Positions 44,539 to 54,393 of a stretch of 64,000 bases of DNA are shown here, piece by piece. The first letter of the stretch is position 1, and every line of letters starts with the position of its first letter. This stretch comes from Variovorax sp. KK3. Lineage in GTDB: Bacteria; Pseudomonadota; Gammaproteobacteria; Burkholderiales; Burkholderiaceae_C. Both the position numbers and the translations under genes were made by a program. The DNA is taken from positions 62,001 to 126,000 of the forward strand of contig NZ_LYVO01000007.1 of the NCBI RefSeq assembly GCF_001984055.1, read 5' to 3'. Under the pieces are notes generated by a model. That model was not told where the DNA came from. It worked only from the letters and a program-made list of their open reading frames with translations, and made no database searches.

Positions 44539-45458
44539 CTACGACGCCGCGGTGCCCGTGCGCGGCAGCAGGGCCGGCACCAGCGGCCGGTCGAGCCGGT
44601 CGCGCCACCAGCGCAGCGCACGGCCTTCGCTGCCGGTCTTCCAGGCGAGCCAGAAGGTCTCGGGCGCGCGCGGCTCCTCGGTGGCCAGCTCCACCAGCGA
44701 GCCGCGCGCCAGCTCGCCAGCGATGCAGGCGCGCGGCAGGTGGCCATGGCCCAGGCCCTCGACCTGGCAGGCGATCTTGGCGGCCATGCTGGGCACGGCG
44801 ATGCGCGGCTGCCCGGCCAGCAGGCCCACGGTGCGGTCCGAGGAGGTGCGCGCGCTGTCGCCGACCACGATGGCGTTGCAGTGGATCAGGTCGCCGCGCT
44901 GCAAGGGCTGGTCGAGCCGGGTGAGGGGATGGGTGGGCGCGACGCAGAAGGCGAAGTCCAGGCTGCCCACGTTCACCGCCTGGTAGCCGCCGCCGGCCGG
45001 CCCCTCGCCGGCGGCGATCACGATGCGGCGCGGCCTTCGCGCAGCGCCTCCCAGGTGCCGGTGAGCGCCTCGCAGCCGATGCGCAGGCGCGTGCCGCAGC
45101 GCAGGTCTTCGAAGGCGCGGATGTCGCCGATCAGCGCCTGGGTGGGAATCAGCGAGTCGTGCACCAGCCGCAGCTCCGACTCGTAGCCGGTGGCGATCTG
45201 CCGCATGCGCGATTCGAGGTCGCGGGCCGCGGTGAGCAGCCAGCGGCCCTCCTTGAGCATTTCGTCGCCCGCCGACGTGAGCGTGACGCGCGGGCCGTTG
45301 CGCTCGAAGAGCTGCATGCCGAGCTGCTCCTCGAGCTTGCCCACCGCGTACGAGATGGTCGAAGGCACCTTGTTGAGCCGCACGGCGGCCGCGGCGAACG
45401 ACCCGTGGCGGGCGATGGCATCCACGAGTTCGATGGCTTCGAGGGAAAGCTTGAGCAT
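44539..45458 (-). pseudogene. LysR family regulator, interrupted by a frameshift near 45025
   Basis: The first 141 residues or so (start ATG at 45458, MLKLSLEAIELVDAIARHGS) form a normal LysR helix-turn-helix and the opening of the effector domain, then the frame stops at 45018. The missing part of the effector domain continues in another frame from about 45026 down to 44539 (IVIAAGEGPAGGGYQAVNVG onward, ending GTAAS). A single missing base in the GGCCGCGCCGCATCG stretch (minus strand; expected GCC GAC ATC or similar) explains it. It is divergent from the YcaC-like operon, which it probably once controlled. A sequencing error is possible. Confidence 0.82.
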
Positions 45459-45704
45459 GCGTTGCTCCGAAAAAGGTCGGCGTGAGCGATGTTCGAAAAA
45501 TTCGATCGTCGACGCCTAAAAGTTTCGCCAACGACCGGGCTCGGCTTCGACATGATTGCGTCCATGCCGAGGGGAAATATTCAACAAGATCCCCGACGCA
45601 GATTGTGAATTCAATCGAATTCGAACGGAAGCAGAAGGCCATCCATTTCACACGGCCCGCTTCTTCCGCCCTTCAACGCCATGTCATCGACCCAGGAGCC
45701 TCTC

Positions 45705-46358
45705 ATGACCGTCAAAGCCACCCCCACCGCCGGCGCCAAGCTGCTCACGCCCACCGACCACACGCTGGTGATGATCGACTTCCAGTCGCAGATGGCCTTC
45801 GCCACGCACTCGATCGACGCAGTGACCCTGCGCAACAACGCCGCGCTGGTGGCACAGGCGGCCGCGGGCTTCAAGGTGTCGACCATCCTGACCACCGTCG
45901 CCGAAAAAAGCTTCTCGGGCCCGATGTTCGGCGAGATCACCGACGCCTTCCCGGGCCAGAAGCTGCTCGACCGCACGTCGATGAACACCTGGGAAGACGC
46001 GGCCGTCATCGACGAAGTCAACCGCATCGGCAAGCCGCGCATCGTGCTGTCGGGCCTGTGGACCAGCGTGTGCATCGTCGGCCCGGCGCTGTCGGCGCTG
46101 GACCAGGGCTTCGAGGTCTACGTGATCGCCGACGCTTGCGGCGACGTGTCGGCCGAAGCGCACAACCGCGCGATGGACCGCATGGTGCAGGCCGGCGCAC
46201 GCCCCATGACCTCGCTGCAATACCTCCTGGAGCTGCAGCGCGACTGGGCCCGCGGCGACACCTACGACCTCACCACCGGCATCGCGAAGAAGGTGGGCGG
46301 CGCGTACGGCCTTGGCATCACCTACGCCAAGAGCATGTTCAACGCCCACGAAGGCTGA
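45705..46358 (+). CDS. Isochorismatase-family cysteine hydrolase, YcaC-like
   Basis: 217 residues; the ATG at 45705 has an AGGAG seven bases upstream and is preferred over the ATG at 45681. The catalytic triad of the family is visible: D25 (VMIDFQSQM), K68 (VAEKSF) and C123 (GLWTSVCIVG). The C-terminal extension (ARGDTYDLTTGIAKKVGGAYG) is typical of the YcaC group. Substrates of this group are not well defined; maleamate or another amide is conceivable given the neighbouring pathway. It starts an operon with XapX, an amidohydrolase, DoxX and an MFS protein. Confidence 0.88.
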   Translation: MTVKATPTAGAKLLTPTDHTLVMIDFQSQMAFATHSIDAVTLRNNAALVAQAAAGFKVSTILTTVAEKSFSGPMFGEITDAFPGQKLLDRTSMNTWEDAAVIDEVNRIGKPRIVLSGLWTSVCIVGPALSALDQGFEVYVIADACGDVSAEAHNRAMDRMVQAGARPMTSLQYLLELQRDWARGDTYDLTTGIAKKVGGAYGLGITYAKSMFNAHEG

Positions 46359-46381
46359 TCGTCGAGTCGAAGGCGCCGACC

Positions 46382-46669
46382 ATGAAGCCCTACCTCGTCT
46401 CCCTTGCGCTGGGCCTGCTGGTCGGCGTGATCTACGCGCTCTTCCAGGTGCGCTCGCCGGCGCCGCCGGTGATCGCGCTGGTCGGCCTGCTGGGCATCCT
46501 GCTCGGAGAGCAGATTCCACCGCTGGTCAGGCACGTGTTCCACCGCGACACGGTGAGCACGTCCTGGCTGCATCACCAAGTCAAGCCGCATGTGTTCGGC
46601 GAGCTGCCGAAGTGCGCGCAGCCGTCGAATGCATCGGCCACCCCTTCATCCGGAGACCGAAGCGCATGA
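46382..46669 (+). CDS. XapX domain membrane protein
   Basis: 95 residues. The XapX pattern covers residues 1-50: two short hydrophobic helices (YLVSLALGLLVGVIYALF and APPVIALVGLLGILLGEQ) separated by RSPAP, then PPLVRHVFH. The polar C-terminal 45 residues are variable. Function of XapX proteins is unknown, though they regularly accompany YcaC-like hydrolases. Its stop overlaps the ATG of the amidohydrolase. Confidence 0.85.
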   Translation: MKPYLVSLALGLLVGVIYALFQVRSPAPPVIALVGLLGILLGEQIPPLVRHVFHRDTVSTSWLHHQVKPHVFGELPKCAQPSNASATPSSGDRSA

Positions 46670-48669
46670 CATCATCTTCCGACCCCGGGCGCCGCCGCTT
46701 CCTCGGCGCGATCGGCGCCACCCTGGCCGCACCCGGCTTCGCGCAAATCCCCAACACGAGCCCATCCGCCATGTCCGACACCCAGACGCCCGACCTGATC
46801 CTGCGCAACGGCCGCATCACGACGCTGGACCGTGCCAATCCCATCGCCAGCGCGGTGGCCATCCGCGGCGGCCGCTTCACGCACGTGGGCCGCGACGAGG
46901 ACGTGCTGCCGCTGGCCGGCAGCGCCACCCGCGTCATCGACCTGAAGGGCCGGCCGGTGCTGCCGGGCCTGATCGACAGCCACCTCCACATCATCCGCGG
47001 CGGCCTCAACCACAACCTGGAGCTTCGGTGGGACGGCGTGAAGAGCCTCGCCGACGCGATGGCGATGCTGAAGCGCCAGGTGGACGTCACGCCCGCACCG
47101 CAGTGGGTGCGCGTGGTGGGCGGCTTCACCGAACACCAGTTCGCCGAAAAGCGCCTGCCCACGCTCGACGAGATCAACGCGGTCGCGCCCGACACGCCGG
47201 TGTTCATCCTGCACCTGTACGACCGCGCGCTGCTCAACGGCGCCGCGCTGCGCGCCGTCGGCTACACCAAGGACACGCCACAGCCGCCCGGCGGCGAGAT
47301 CACGCGCGATGCCGCCGGCAACCCCACGGGGCTGCTGCTGGCCAAGCCGAACGCGGCCATCCTCTACGCGACGCTCGCCAAGGGCCCGAAGCTGCCGATC
47401 GAGTACCAGGTCAATTCCACCCGCCACTTCATGCGCGAGCTCAACCGCCTGGGCGTGACAGGCGCCATCGACGCGGGCGGCGGCTTCCAGAACTACCCCG
47501 AGGACTACCAGGTCATCCAGCAGCTCGCCGATGCCGGCCAGCTCACCATCCGCCTGGCCTACAACCTGTTCACGCAGAAGGCCAAGCAGGAGAAGCAGGA
47601 CTTCCTCAACTGGACTTCCACGTCGAAGTACAAGCAGGGCGACGACTACTTCCGCCACAACGGTGCCGGCGAGATGCTGGTGTTCTCGGCCGCCGACTTC
47701 GAGGACTTCCGCCAGCCGCGGCCCGACATGGGCCCCGAGATGGAAGGCGAACTCGAGGAAGTCGTGCGCGTGCTGGCGCAGAACCGCTGGCCCTGGCGCA
47801 TGCACGCCACCTACGACGAGACCATCACGCGCTCGCTCGACGTCTTCGAGAAGGTGAACCGCGACACACCGCTCGCGGGCCTGAACTGGTTCTTCGACCA
47901 TGCCGAGACCATTTCGGACAAGTCGATCGACCGCATCGCCGCGCTGGGCGGCGGCGTGGCCGTGCAGCACCGCATGGCCTATCAGGGCGAGTACTTCGTC
48001 GAGCGCTACGGCGCCGCCGCAGCCGAGGCCACGCCGCCGGTCAAGCGCATGCTGGAGAAGGGCCTGAAGGTCGCTGCGGGCACCGATGCGACCCGCGTCG
48101 CGTCGTACAACCCGTGGGTGTCGCTGTCGTGGCTGGTCACGGGCCGCACGGTGGGCGGGCTCCAGCTGACCCCGCAGCGCAACTGCCTCGACCGCGAGAC
48201 GGCGCTTCGGCTCTGGACCGAGAACGCGACCTGGTTCTCCAACGAGGAAGGCAAGAAGGGCCGCATCGCGGCCGGCCAGCTGGCCGACCTGGTCGTGCCC
48301 GACCGCGACTACTTCGCCTGCCCTGAATCGGAAATAGCCGACACGAGCGCGCTCTTCACCATGGTCGGCGGCAAGGTGGTCTGGGCGGCCGGCGACCTGG
48401 CGGCGCACGACGAGGGCTCGGTGCCGCCCGCCATGCCGGACTGGTCGCCGGTGCGCCGCTACGGCGGCTACGGCGCCTGGGGCCGCAGTGCGAACAGTGA
48501 AGGCGCGCCGCTGCAGAAGGCGATGCGCCAGGCCGCCATGTCCTGCAGTTGCGCCAGCAGCTGCGGCGTGCATGGGCACGCGCATGCGTCTGCCTGGGGC
48601 AGCAAGCTGCCGGTGTCGGACCTCAAGAGCTTCTGGGGCGCGCTCGGCTGCGCCTGCTGGGCGGTATGA
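46666..48669 (+). CDS. Amidohydrolase (YtcJ-like) with a twin-arginine leader and Cys/His-rich tail
   Basis: 667 residues. The leader PGRRRFLGAIGATLAAPGFAQ suggests folded export by Tat. The metal-dependent amidohydrolase fold follows: DLILRNGRITTLDRANP, the LPGLIDSHLHI metal motif (about 101-111), a central RMHATYDET, FDHAE, and GTDATRVASYNPW near residue 470. The last 50 residues carry several Cys and His (SCSCASSCGVHGHAHAS and CACWAV), an unusual tail. It overlaps genes on both sides by four bases. The substrate is unknown; an N-acyl or cyclic amide is likely for this family. Confidence 0.88.
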   Translation: MTSSSDPGRRRFLGAIGATLAAPGFAQIPNTSPSAMSDTQTPDLILRNGRITTLDRANPIASAVAIRGGRFTHVGRDEDVLPLAGSATRVIDLKGRPVLPGLIDSHLHIIRGGLNHNLELRWDGVKSLADAMAMLKRQVDVTPAPQWVRVVGGFTEHQFAEKRLPTLDEINAVAPDTPVFILHLYDRALLNGAALRAVGYTKDTPQPPGGEITRDAAGNPTGLLLAKPNAAILYATLAKGPKLPIEYQVNSTRHFMRELNRLGVTGAIDAGGGFQNYPEDYQVIQQLADAGQLTIRLAYNLFTQKAKQEKQDFLNWTSTSKYKQGDDYFRHNGAGEMLVFSAADFEDFRQPRPDMGPEMEGELEEVVRVLAQNRWPWRMHATYDETITRSLDVFEKVNRDTPLAGLNWFFDHAETISDKSIDRIAALGGGVAVQHRMAYQGEYFVERYGAAAAEATPPVKRMLEKGLKVAAGTDATRVASYNPWVSLSWLVTGRTVGGLQLTPQRNCLDRETALRLWTENATWFSNEEGKKGRIAAGQLADLVVPDRDYFACPESEIADTSALFTMVGGKVVWAAGDLAAHDEGSVPPAMPDWSPVRRYGGYGAWGRSANSEGAPLQKAMRQAAMSCSCASSCGVHGHAHASAWGSKLPVSDLKSFWGALGCACWAV

Positions 48670-49070
48670 CGATGCGCTGGACCACTTCTCCCGCGCTGCG
48701 CTGGATCGCCTTGCTGCTGCTGTGCGCGGCCTACCTGCAGGGTGGGCTGCAGAAAGCGTTCGACTTCCCCGGGGCGATCGCCGAGATGAACCATTTCGGA
48801 CTCTCGCCCGCGGCCCCGATGGCCATCGCGGTGATCGTGCTCGAGCTGGGCGCCGCGGCGCTCATCCTGGCCGGCCGCCTGCGCTGGCTCGGCGCCTCGG
48901 CGCTCGGGCTCTTCACGTTGCTGGCCACTTTCGTGGCGCTGCGCTTCTGGGAGATGCCTGCGGGGCAAGCGCGCTTCATGGCGGCGAACGCCTTCTTCGA
49001 ACATCTCGGCCTGGTCGGCGGCTTCATGCTCGTCGCCTGGCAGGACCTGCGGGAGCGCGCTCATGTCTGA
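48666..49070 (+). CDS. DoxX family membrane protein
   Basis: 134 residues with four membrane helices; the typical DoxX features are the opening ALRWIALLLLCAAYLQGGLQKAFDFPGAIAEM (in shorter blocks) and VLELGAAALILAGRLRWLGASAL. Members are linked to membrane redox or thiol metabolism. Its ATG overlaps the amidohydrolase stop, and its last eight bases overlap the MFS start. Confidence 0.88.
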   Translation: MTMRWTTSPALRWIALLLLCAAYLQGGLQKAFDFPGAIAEMNHFGLSPAAPMAIAVIVLELGAAALILAGRLRWLGASALGLFTLLATFVALRFWEMPAGQARFMAANAFFEHLGLVGGFMLVAWQDLRERAHV

Positions 49071-50661
49071 TGTCCAGTCCGCCGCGAAAGCGGCTCCCGC
49101 GGCGGGCGCCTTCGCGCCGCTGCGCCAGCCGGTCTTCGCCGTGCTCTGGGCGGCCACGGTGCTCGGCAACATCGGCAGCTTCATGCGCGACGTGGCGAGC
49201 GCCTGGCTGGTGACCGACCTGTCGGCCAGCCCCACGGCCGTGGCGCTGATCCAGACGGCGGCCACCTTGCCGGTGTTCCTGCTCGCGATTCCGGCCGGGG
49301 TGCTGTCGGACATCCTCGACCGGCGCCGCTTCCTGATCTTCGTGCAGCTGGTGCTGGCGGCGGTGAGCGGCACGCTGCTGGCGCTGTCGTACAGCGGCGC
49401 GCTGACGGTCGAGTACCTGATCGCGCTGACCTTCGTCGGCGGCATCGGCGCGGCGCTGATGGGGCCGACCTGGCAATCGATCGTGCCCGAGCTGGTGCCG
49501 CGCTCGGACCTCAAGGGCGCGGTGGCGCTCAACTCGCTGGGCATCAACATCGCGCGCTCCATCGGGCCGGCGGCCGGCGGCTTGATCCTCGCGAGCTTCG
49601 GCGCAGCGGCCACCTACGGTCTGGACGTGCTGAGTTACGCCTTCGTCATCGCCGCGCTGCTGTGGTGGAAGCGCCCGCCCGCCACCGACACGGCGCTGTC
49701 GGAGAACTTCCTCGGTGCCTTCCGCGCCGGCCTGCGCTACACCCGATCGAGCCGCGAGCTGCACCGGGTGCTGCTGCGTGCCGCCGTGTTCTTCGTGTTC
49801 GCCAGCTCGGTGTGGGCGCTGCTGCCGCTGGTGGCGAAGCAGATGCTCGGCGGCGGCGCCGGCTTCTACGGCGTGCTGTTGGGCGCGGTGGGGGCGGGCG
49901 CCATCGGCGGCGCGCTGGTCATGCCGCGGCTGCGCGCCCGGCTCGATGCCGACGGCATGCTGCTGCTGGCGGCGTTGCTGGCCGCCGGCGTGATGGGCAG
50001 CCTGGTCTTCGCGCCGCCGCGGTGGCTGGCCGTGGCGCTGCTGCTGTTGCTGGGCCTGGGTTGGATCGTGGCGCTGACCACGCTCAACAGCGTGGCGCAG
50101 GCTATCCTGCCGAACTGGGTGCGCGGCCGCGGGCTGGCCGTGTACCTGACGGTGTTCAACGGTGCCATGGCCGCGGGCAGCCTGGGCTGGGGCCTGGTCG
50201 CGCAGGCCATCGGCGTGCCGGGCACGCTGGTGGCGGGCGCGGTCGGCCTGGTGCTGACGGGGCTGCTGTTCCATCGCGTCAAGCTGCCGAAGGGCGAGGC
50301 CGACCTGCAGCCTTCCAACCACTGGCCCGAGCCGCTGCTCACCGAGCCCGTGGCGCACGACCGTGGCCCGGTGATGGTGCAGGTCGAATACCGCGTCCGG
50401 AAGGAGGACCATGCGGCCTTCCTCGAAGTGATGAAGCGCCTGTCGCTCGAGCGCCGCCGCGATGGCGCCTATGCCTGGGGTCTGCAGGAGCACACCGGCG
50501 ACGCGGAGCGGGTGATGGAGTGGTTCCTGGTCGAGAGCTGGGCCGAGCACCTGCGCCAGCACCACCGGGTGTCGCATGCCGATGCCGACCTGCAGGCCGA
50601 GGCGCTGCGTTTCCACCAGGGGGAGGACAGGCCGGAGGCACACCACTTCCTGGCGCTCTGA
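49063..50661 (+). CDS. MFS_3 family exporter with a C-terminal ABM-like domain
   Basis: 532 residues. The N-terminal 410 residues form the 12-helix EntS-like exporter fold (LGNIGSFMRDVASAWLVTDLS, IPAGVLSDILDRRRFL, GPTWQSIVPELVPRSDL). The final 110 residues are soluble with a dimeric alpha/beta-barrel pattern (VMVQVEYRVRKEDHAAFLEVMKRL, VMEWFLVESWAEHLRQHHRV), an arrangement known in this family. It is the last gene of the YcaC-XapX-amidohydrolase-DoxX unit and may export a product. Confidence 0.9.
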   Translation: MSDVQSAAKAAPAAGAFAPLRQPVFAVLWAATVLGNIGSFMRDVASAWLVTDLSASPTAVALIQTAATLPVFLLAIPAGVLSDILDRRRFLIFVQLVLAAVSGTLLALSYSGALTVEYLIALTFVGGIGAALMGPTWQSIVPELVPRSDLKGAVALNSLGINIARSIGPAAGGLILASFGAAATYGLDVLSYAFVIAALLWWKRPPATDTALSENFLGAFRAGLRYTRSSRELHRVLLRAAVFFVFASSVWALLPLVAKQMLGGGAGFYGVLLGAVGAGAIGGALVMPRLRARLDADGMLLLAALLAAGVMGSLVFAPPRWLAVALLLLLGLGWIVALTTLNSVAQAILPNWVRGRGLAVYLTVFNGAMAAGSLGWGLVAQAIGVPGTLVAGAVGLVLTGLLFHRVKLPKGEADLQPSNHWPEPLLTEPVAHDRGPVMVQVEYRVRKEDHAAFLEVMKRLSLERRRDGAYAWGLQEHTGDAERVMEWFLVESWAEHLRQHHRVSHADADLQAEALRFHQGEDRPEAHHFLAL

Positions 50662-50820
50662 GGCGGGCTTCGCCGGGGGCATCCCCTCGGCGAAGTAGCC
50701 CGTGCCGCCCCGAGGTACTAGGTCGAATTGCCGAGGGAAACTGGCCGGAAGACACGTTGGCACAGGCAGTGACCTGGGTAACATCCTGATGTCAACTTTC
50801 GGCTGACATCCGATCCTGTG

Positions 50821-51858
50821 ATGTCTGCTCAGCGAGGGAGTCAGGTGTCTGTGTTGCGGCTCACAAGGACTACTGCCAGGGTGCTTCTGCTGTGCGCCGC
50901 GAGCATGCTCGCGGCACCGGCCGCCTGGGCGCAATCCGGCGGCAGCGGCAACGTGGCGGCCCAGATTCCGTGGGCCCAAAGCCCCACCATCGTCGGCATC
51001 GTCGAGGGTGGCGCCACCCTCATCCGCCAGACCACGCGCCACACGCTGGCCGAGGGCGTGGCCCTGAACGAGCAGGACATCATCGAAACCGCACCGGGCG
51101 CGTTCGTGCAGATCGAGCTGCCCGGCGGCACGCTGGTCGGCGTCGGCGAATCGACGCGGCTGATGCTGCGGCCGCGCGTCGGCAAGGGGTTGGCGCCCAC
51201 GCCCATCTACCTGCTGCAAGGCTGGCTCAAGACCGGCAGCGGCGCGTCCTTCTCGTATTCCAGCCCGGCCTACGAACTGGCGGCACAGGCCGCCAGCACG
51301 GTGGCCTACACCGCAGGTTCGCAGTACGAGGTGTTCGTCGAGAGCGGCACCGCGCGGCTCGCGCTGCGCGACGGCGGCCAGACCGTGTCGCAACTGGCGG
51401 CGGGCGACTTCGCCCAGCGGCGCGAAGGTGCATCGCCCACCGTCGCCCGGCGCGCGCCACCCGAGTTCCTGGCCAAGGTGCCGCGCCAGTTCCGCGACCG
51501 GCTGCCCGCGCGCGGCGAACAGTTCGCCAAGCGCCCCGTGGCGCCCAAGCCGTTGGGAGAGATCTCCTACGCCGACGTGTCGGCCTGGCTGCGCACCGAG
51601 CCGGGGCTGCGCCTGTCGCTGCTGCCGCTGTGGAAGTCGCGCGCCGCCGCCGACCCGGCCTTCCGCGCCGCGGCCAAGGCCGAACTGCCGCGCCATCCCG
51701 AATGGGAGCAGTTCGCCGACCCCGAGGGCTATGCGCGCCGCATGGCCGAAGAAGCCGAGCGCCGCCGCGCACGAGAGGCTGCGCGCCAGGCCGCCCGCCA
51801 GGCGGCCCGGGCCGCGGCCGAGGCCAGCGGCAGCAGCACCGCATCGGGAAAACCATAG
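50821..51858 (+). CDS. FecR-domain exported protein
   Basis: 345 residues. A signal peptide (VLLLCAASMLAAPAAWAQS) is followed by a FecR-type beta domain at about 65-215 (VGIVEGGATLIR, IIETAPGAFVQIELPGGTLVGVGEST, AYTAGSQYEVFVESGTARLAL). The C-terminal 60 residues are helical and Arg/Ala/Glu-rich, perhaps envelope-associated. No sigma factor or TonB receptor is nearby, so this is not a FecIR system. It precedes a haem-type sensor and a Ser/Thr kinase on the same strand. A GTG at 50818 is an alternative start. Confidence 0.85.
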   Translation: MSAQRGSQVSVLRLTRTTARVLLLCAASMLAAPAAWAQSGGSGNVAAQIPWAQSPTIVGIVEGGATLIRQTTRHTLAEGVALNEQDIIETAPGAFVQIELPGGTLVGVGESTRLMLRPRVGKGLAPTPIYLLQGWLKTGSGASFSYSSPAYELAAQAASTVAYTAGSQYEVFVESGTARLALRDGGQTVSQLAAGDFAQRREGASPTVARRAPPEFLAKVPRQFRDRLPARGEQFAKRPVAPKPLGEISYADVSAWLRTEPGLRLSLLPLWKSRAAADPAFRAAAKAELPRHPEWEQFADPEGYARRMAEEAERRRAREAARQAARQAARAAAEASGSSTASGKP

Positions 51859-51921
51859 TGAACCGTCGCGCTGCCTTCCGCAACCCAGCGACGTGAAGCC
51901 ACCCTTGGACTGGAGAAGCAC

Positions 51922-52794
51922 ATGCGCCTGTTGTTCAAGTTCAACCTGATCTTCCTGGTCGTCTTCGTCCTGGGGGTGCTCGGCGCCGGCAAGGTGTCGC
52001 ACGACCTGCTGCAGAAGAACGCCAAGGAGGAAGTGCTCAACCATGCCCGCCTGACCATGGAAAAAGCCGTGGCGGTGCGCAGCTACACCAACGACCAGAT
52101 CCGCCCGCTGCTCGAAACGCAGATGAAGTACACCTTCCTGCCGCAGACCGTGCCGGCCTATTCGGCCACCGAGGTGCTGGCCACGCTGTCGAAGAGCTTC
52201 CCCGACTACAGCTACAAGGAAGCCACGCTCAACCCCACCAACCCGCGCGACCGCGCGGTCGACTGGGAGGCCGACATCGTCAACCGCTTCCGCACCCAGG
52301 CCGAGTCGAAGGAATTCGTCGGCGAGCGCGAGTCGGGCACCGGCCGCTCGCTCTACGTCGCGCGGCCGCTGCGCATCACCAACGCCGCCTGCCTGGCCTG
52401 CCACAGCACCGTGGAGGCGGCGCCGCGCACGCTGATCGACAAGTACGGCCCGGCCAACGGCTTCGGCTGGCAGCTCAACGAGGTGATCGGCGCCCAGGTG
52501 GTGTCGGTGCCCATGGCCGTGCCGCTGGCGCGCGCCGAGCAGGTCTTCAAGGTGTTCATGGCGTCCCTGGTCGGCATCTTCGTGGCCATCGGCATCGTGC
52601 TGAACGTGATGCTCTACCTGCTGGTGATCCGGCCGGTGACCGCATTGTCGAAGCTCGCCAACCGCGTGAGCCTGGGCGAAATGGATGCGCCGGAATTCCC
52701 GTCGCGCGGCCGCGACGAGATCGGCACCCTGTCGCAGTCCTTCGCGCGCATGCGCCACAGCCTCGACCACGCGATCAAAATGCTCGACGCTTGA
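51922..52794 (+). CDS. DUF3365 sensor with a CxxCH haem motif and HAMP domain
   Basis: 290 residues: a first membrane helix (about 5-24), a periplasmic DUF3365/Tll0287-like domain with the haem-c motif CLACH (about 156-160), a second helix (about 210-232, MASLVGIFVAIGIVLNVMLYLL) and a HAMP domain to the end (RPVTALSKLANRVSLGEMD). There is no output domain after HAMP, so it must signal to another protein; the cytosolic kinase encoded 29 bases downstream is the obvious candidate. It may sense redox state or gas ligands through the haem. Confidence 0.87.
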   Translation: MRLLFKFNLIFLVVFVLGVLGAGKVSHDLLQKNAKEEVLNHARLTMEKAVAVRSYTNDQIRPLLETQMKYTFLPQTVPAYSATEVLATLSKSFPDYSYKEATLNPTNPRDRAVDWEADIVNRFRTQAESKEFVGERESGTGRSLYVARPLRITNAACLACHSTVEAAPRTLIDKYGPANGFGWQLNEVIGAQVVSVPMAVPLARAEQVFKVFMASLVGIFVAIGIVLNVMLYLLVIRPVTALSKLANRVSLGEMDAPEFPSRGRDEIGTLSQSFARMRHSLDHAIKMLDA

Positions 52795-52823
52795 GCTGCT
52801 GACGCGCGAGGTTCCCCCCACCC

Positions 52824-54380
<1,557 letters not shown>

Positions 54381-54393
54381 ACCCGGACCGATC

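Noticed and set aside
45607-45622. GAATTC-AATC-GAATTC repeat upstream of the YcaC-like gene
   Set aside because: GAATTC is itself a palindrome, so the symmetry is partly trivial; the site could be an operator but nothing else supports it.
45705-46358. Isochorismatase-family gene as the maleamate amidohydrolase completing the pyridine route
   Set aside because: The family and position allow it, but the C-terminal extension and the XapX neighbour point to the YcaC group and a separate operon; kept only as a possibility.
50821-51858. FecR-domain gene as part of an iron-uptake sigma/anti-sigma system
   Set aside because: No ECF sigma factor or TonB-dependent receptor is adjacent, and the protein has a signal peptide rather than an anti-sigma N-terminus.
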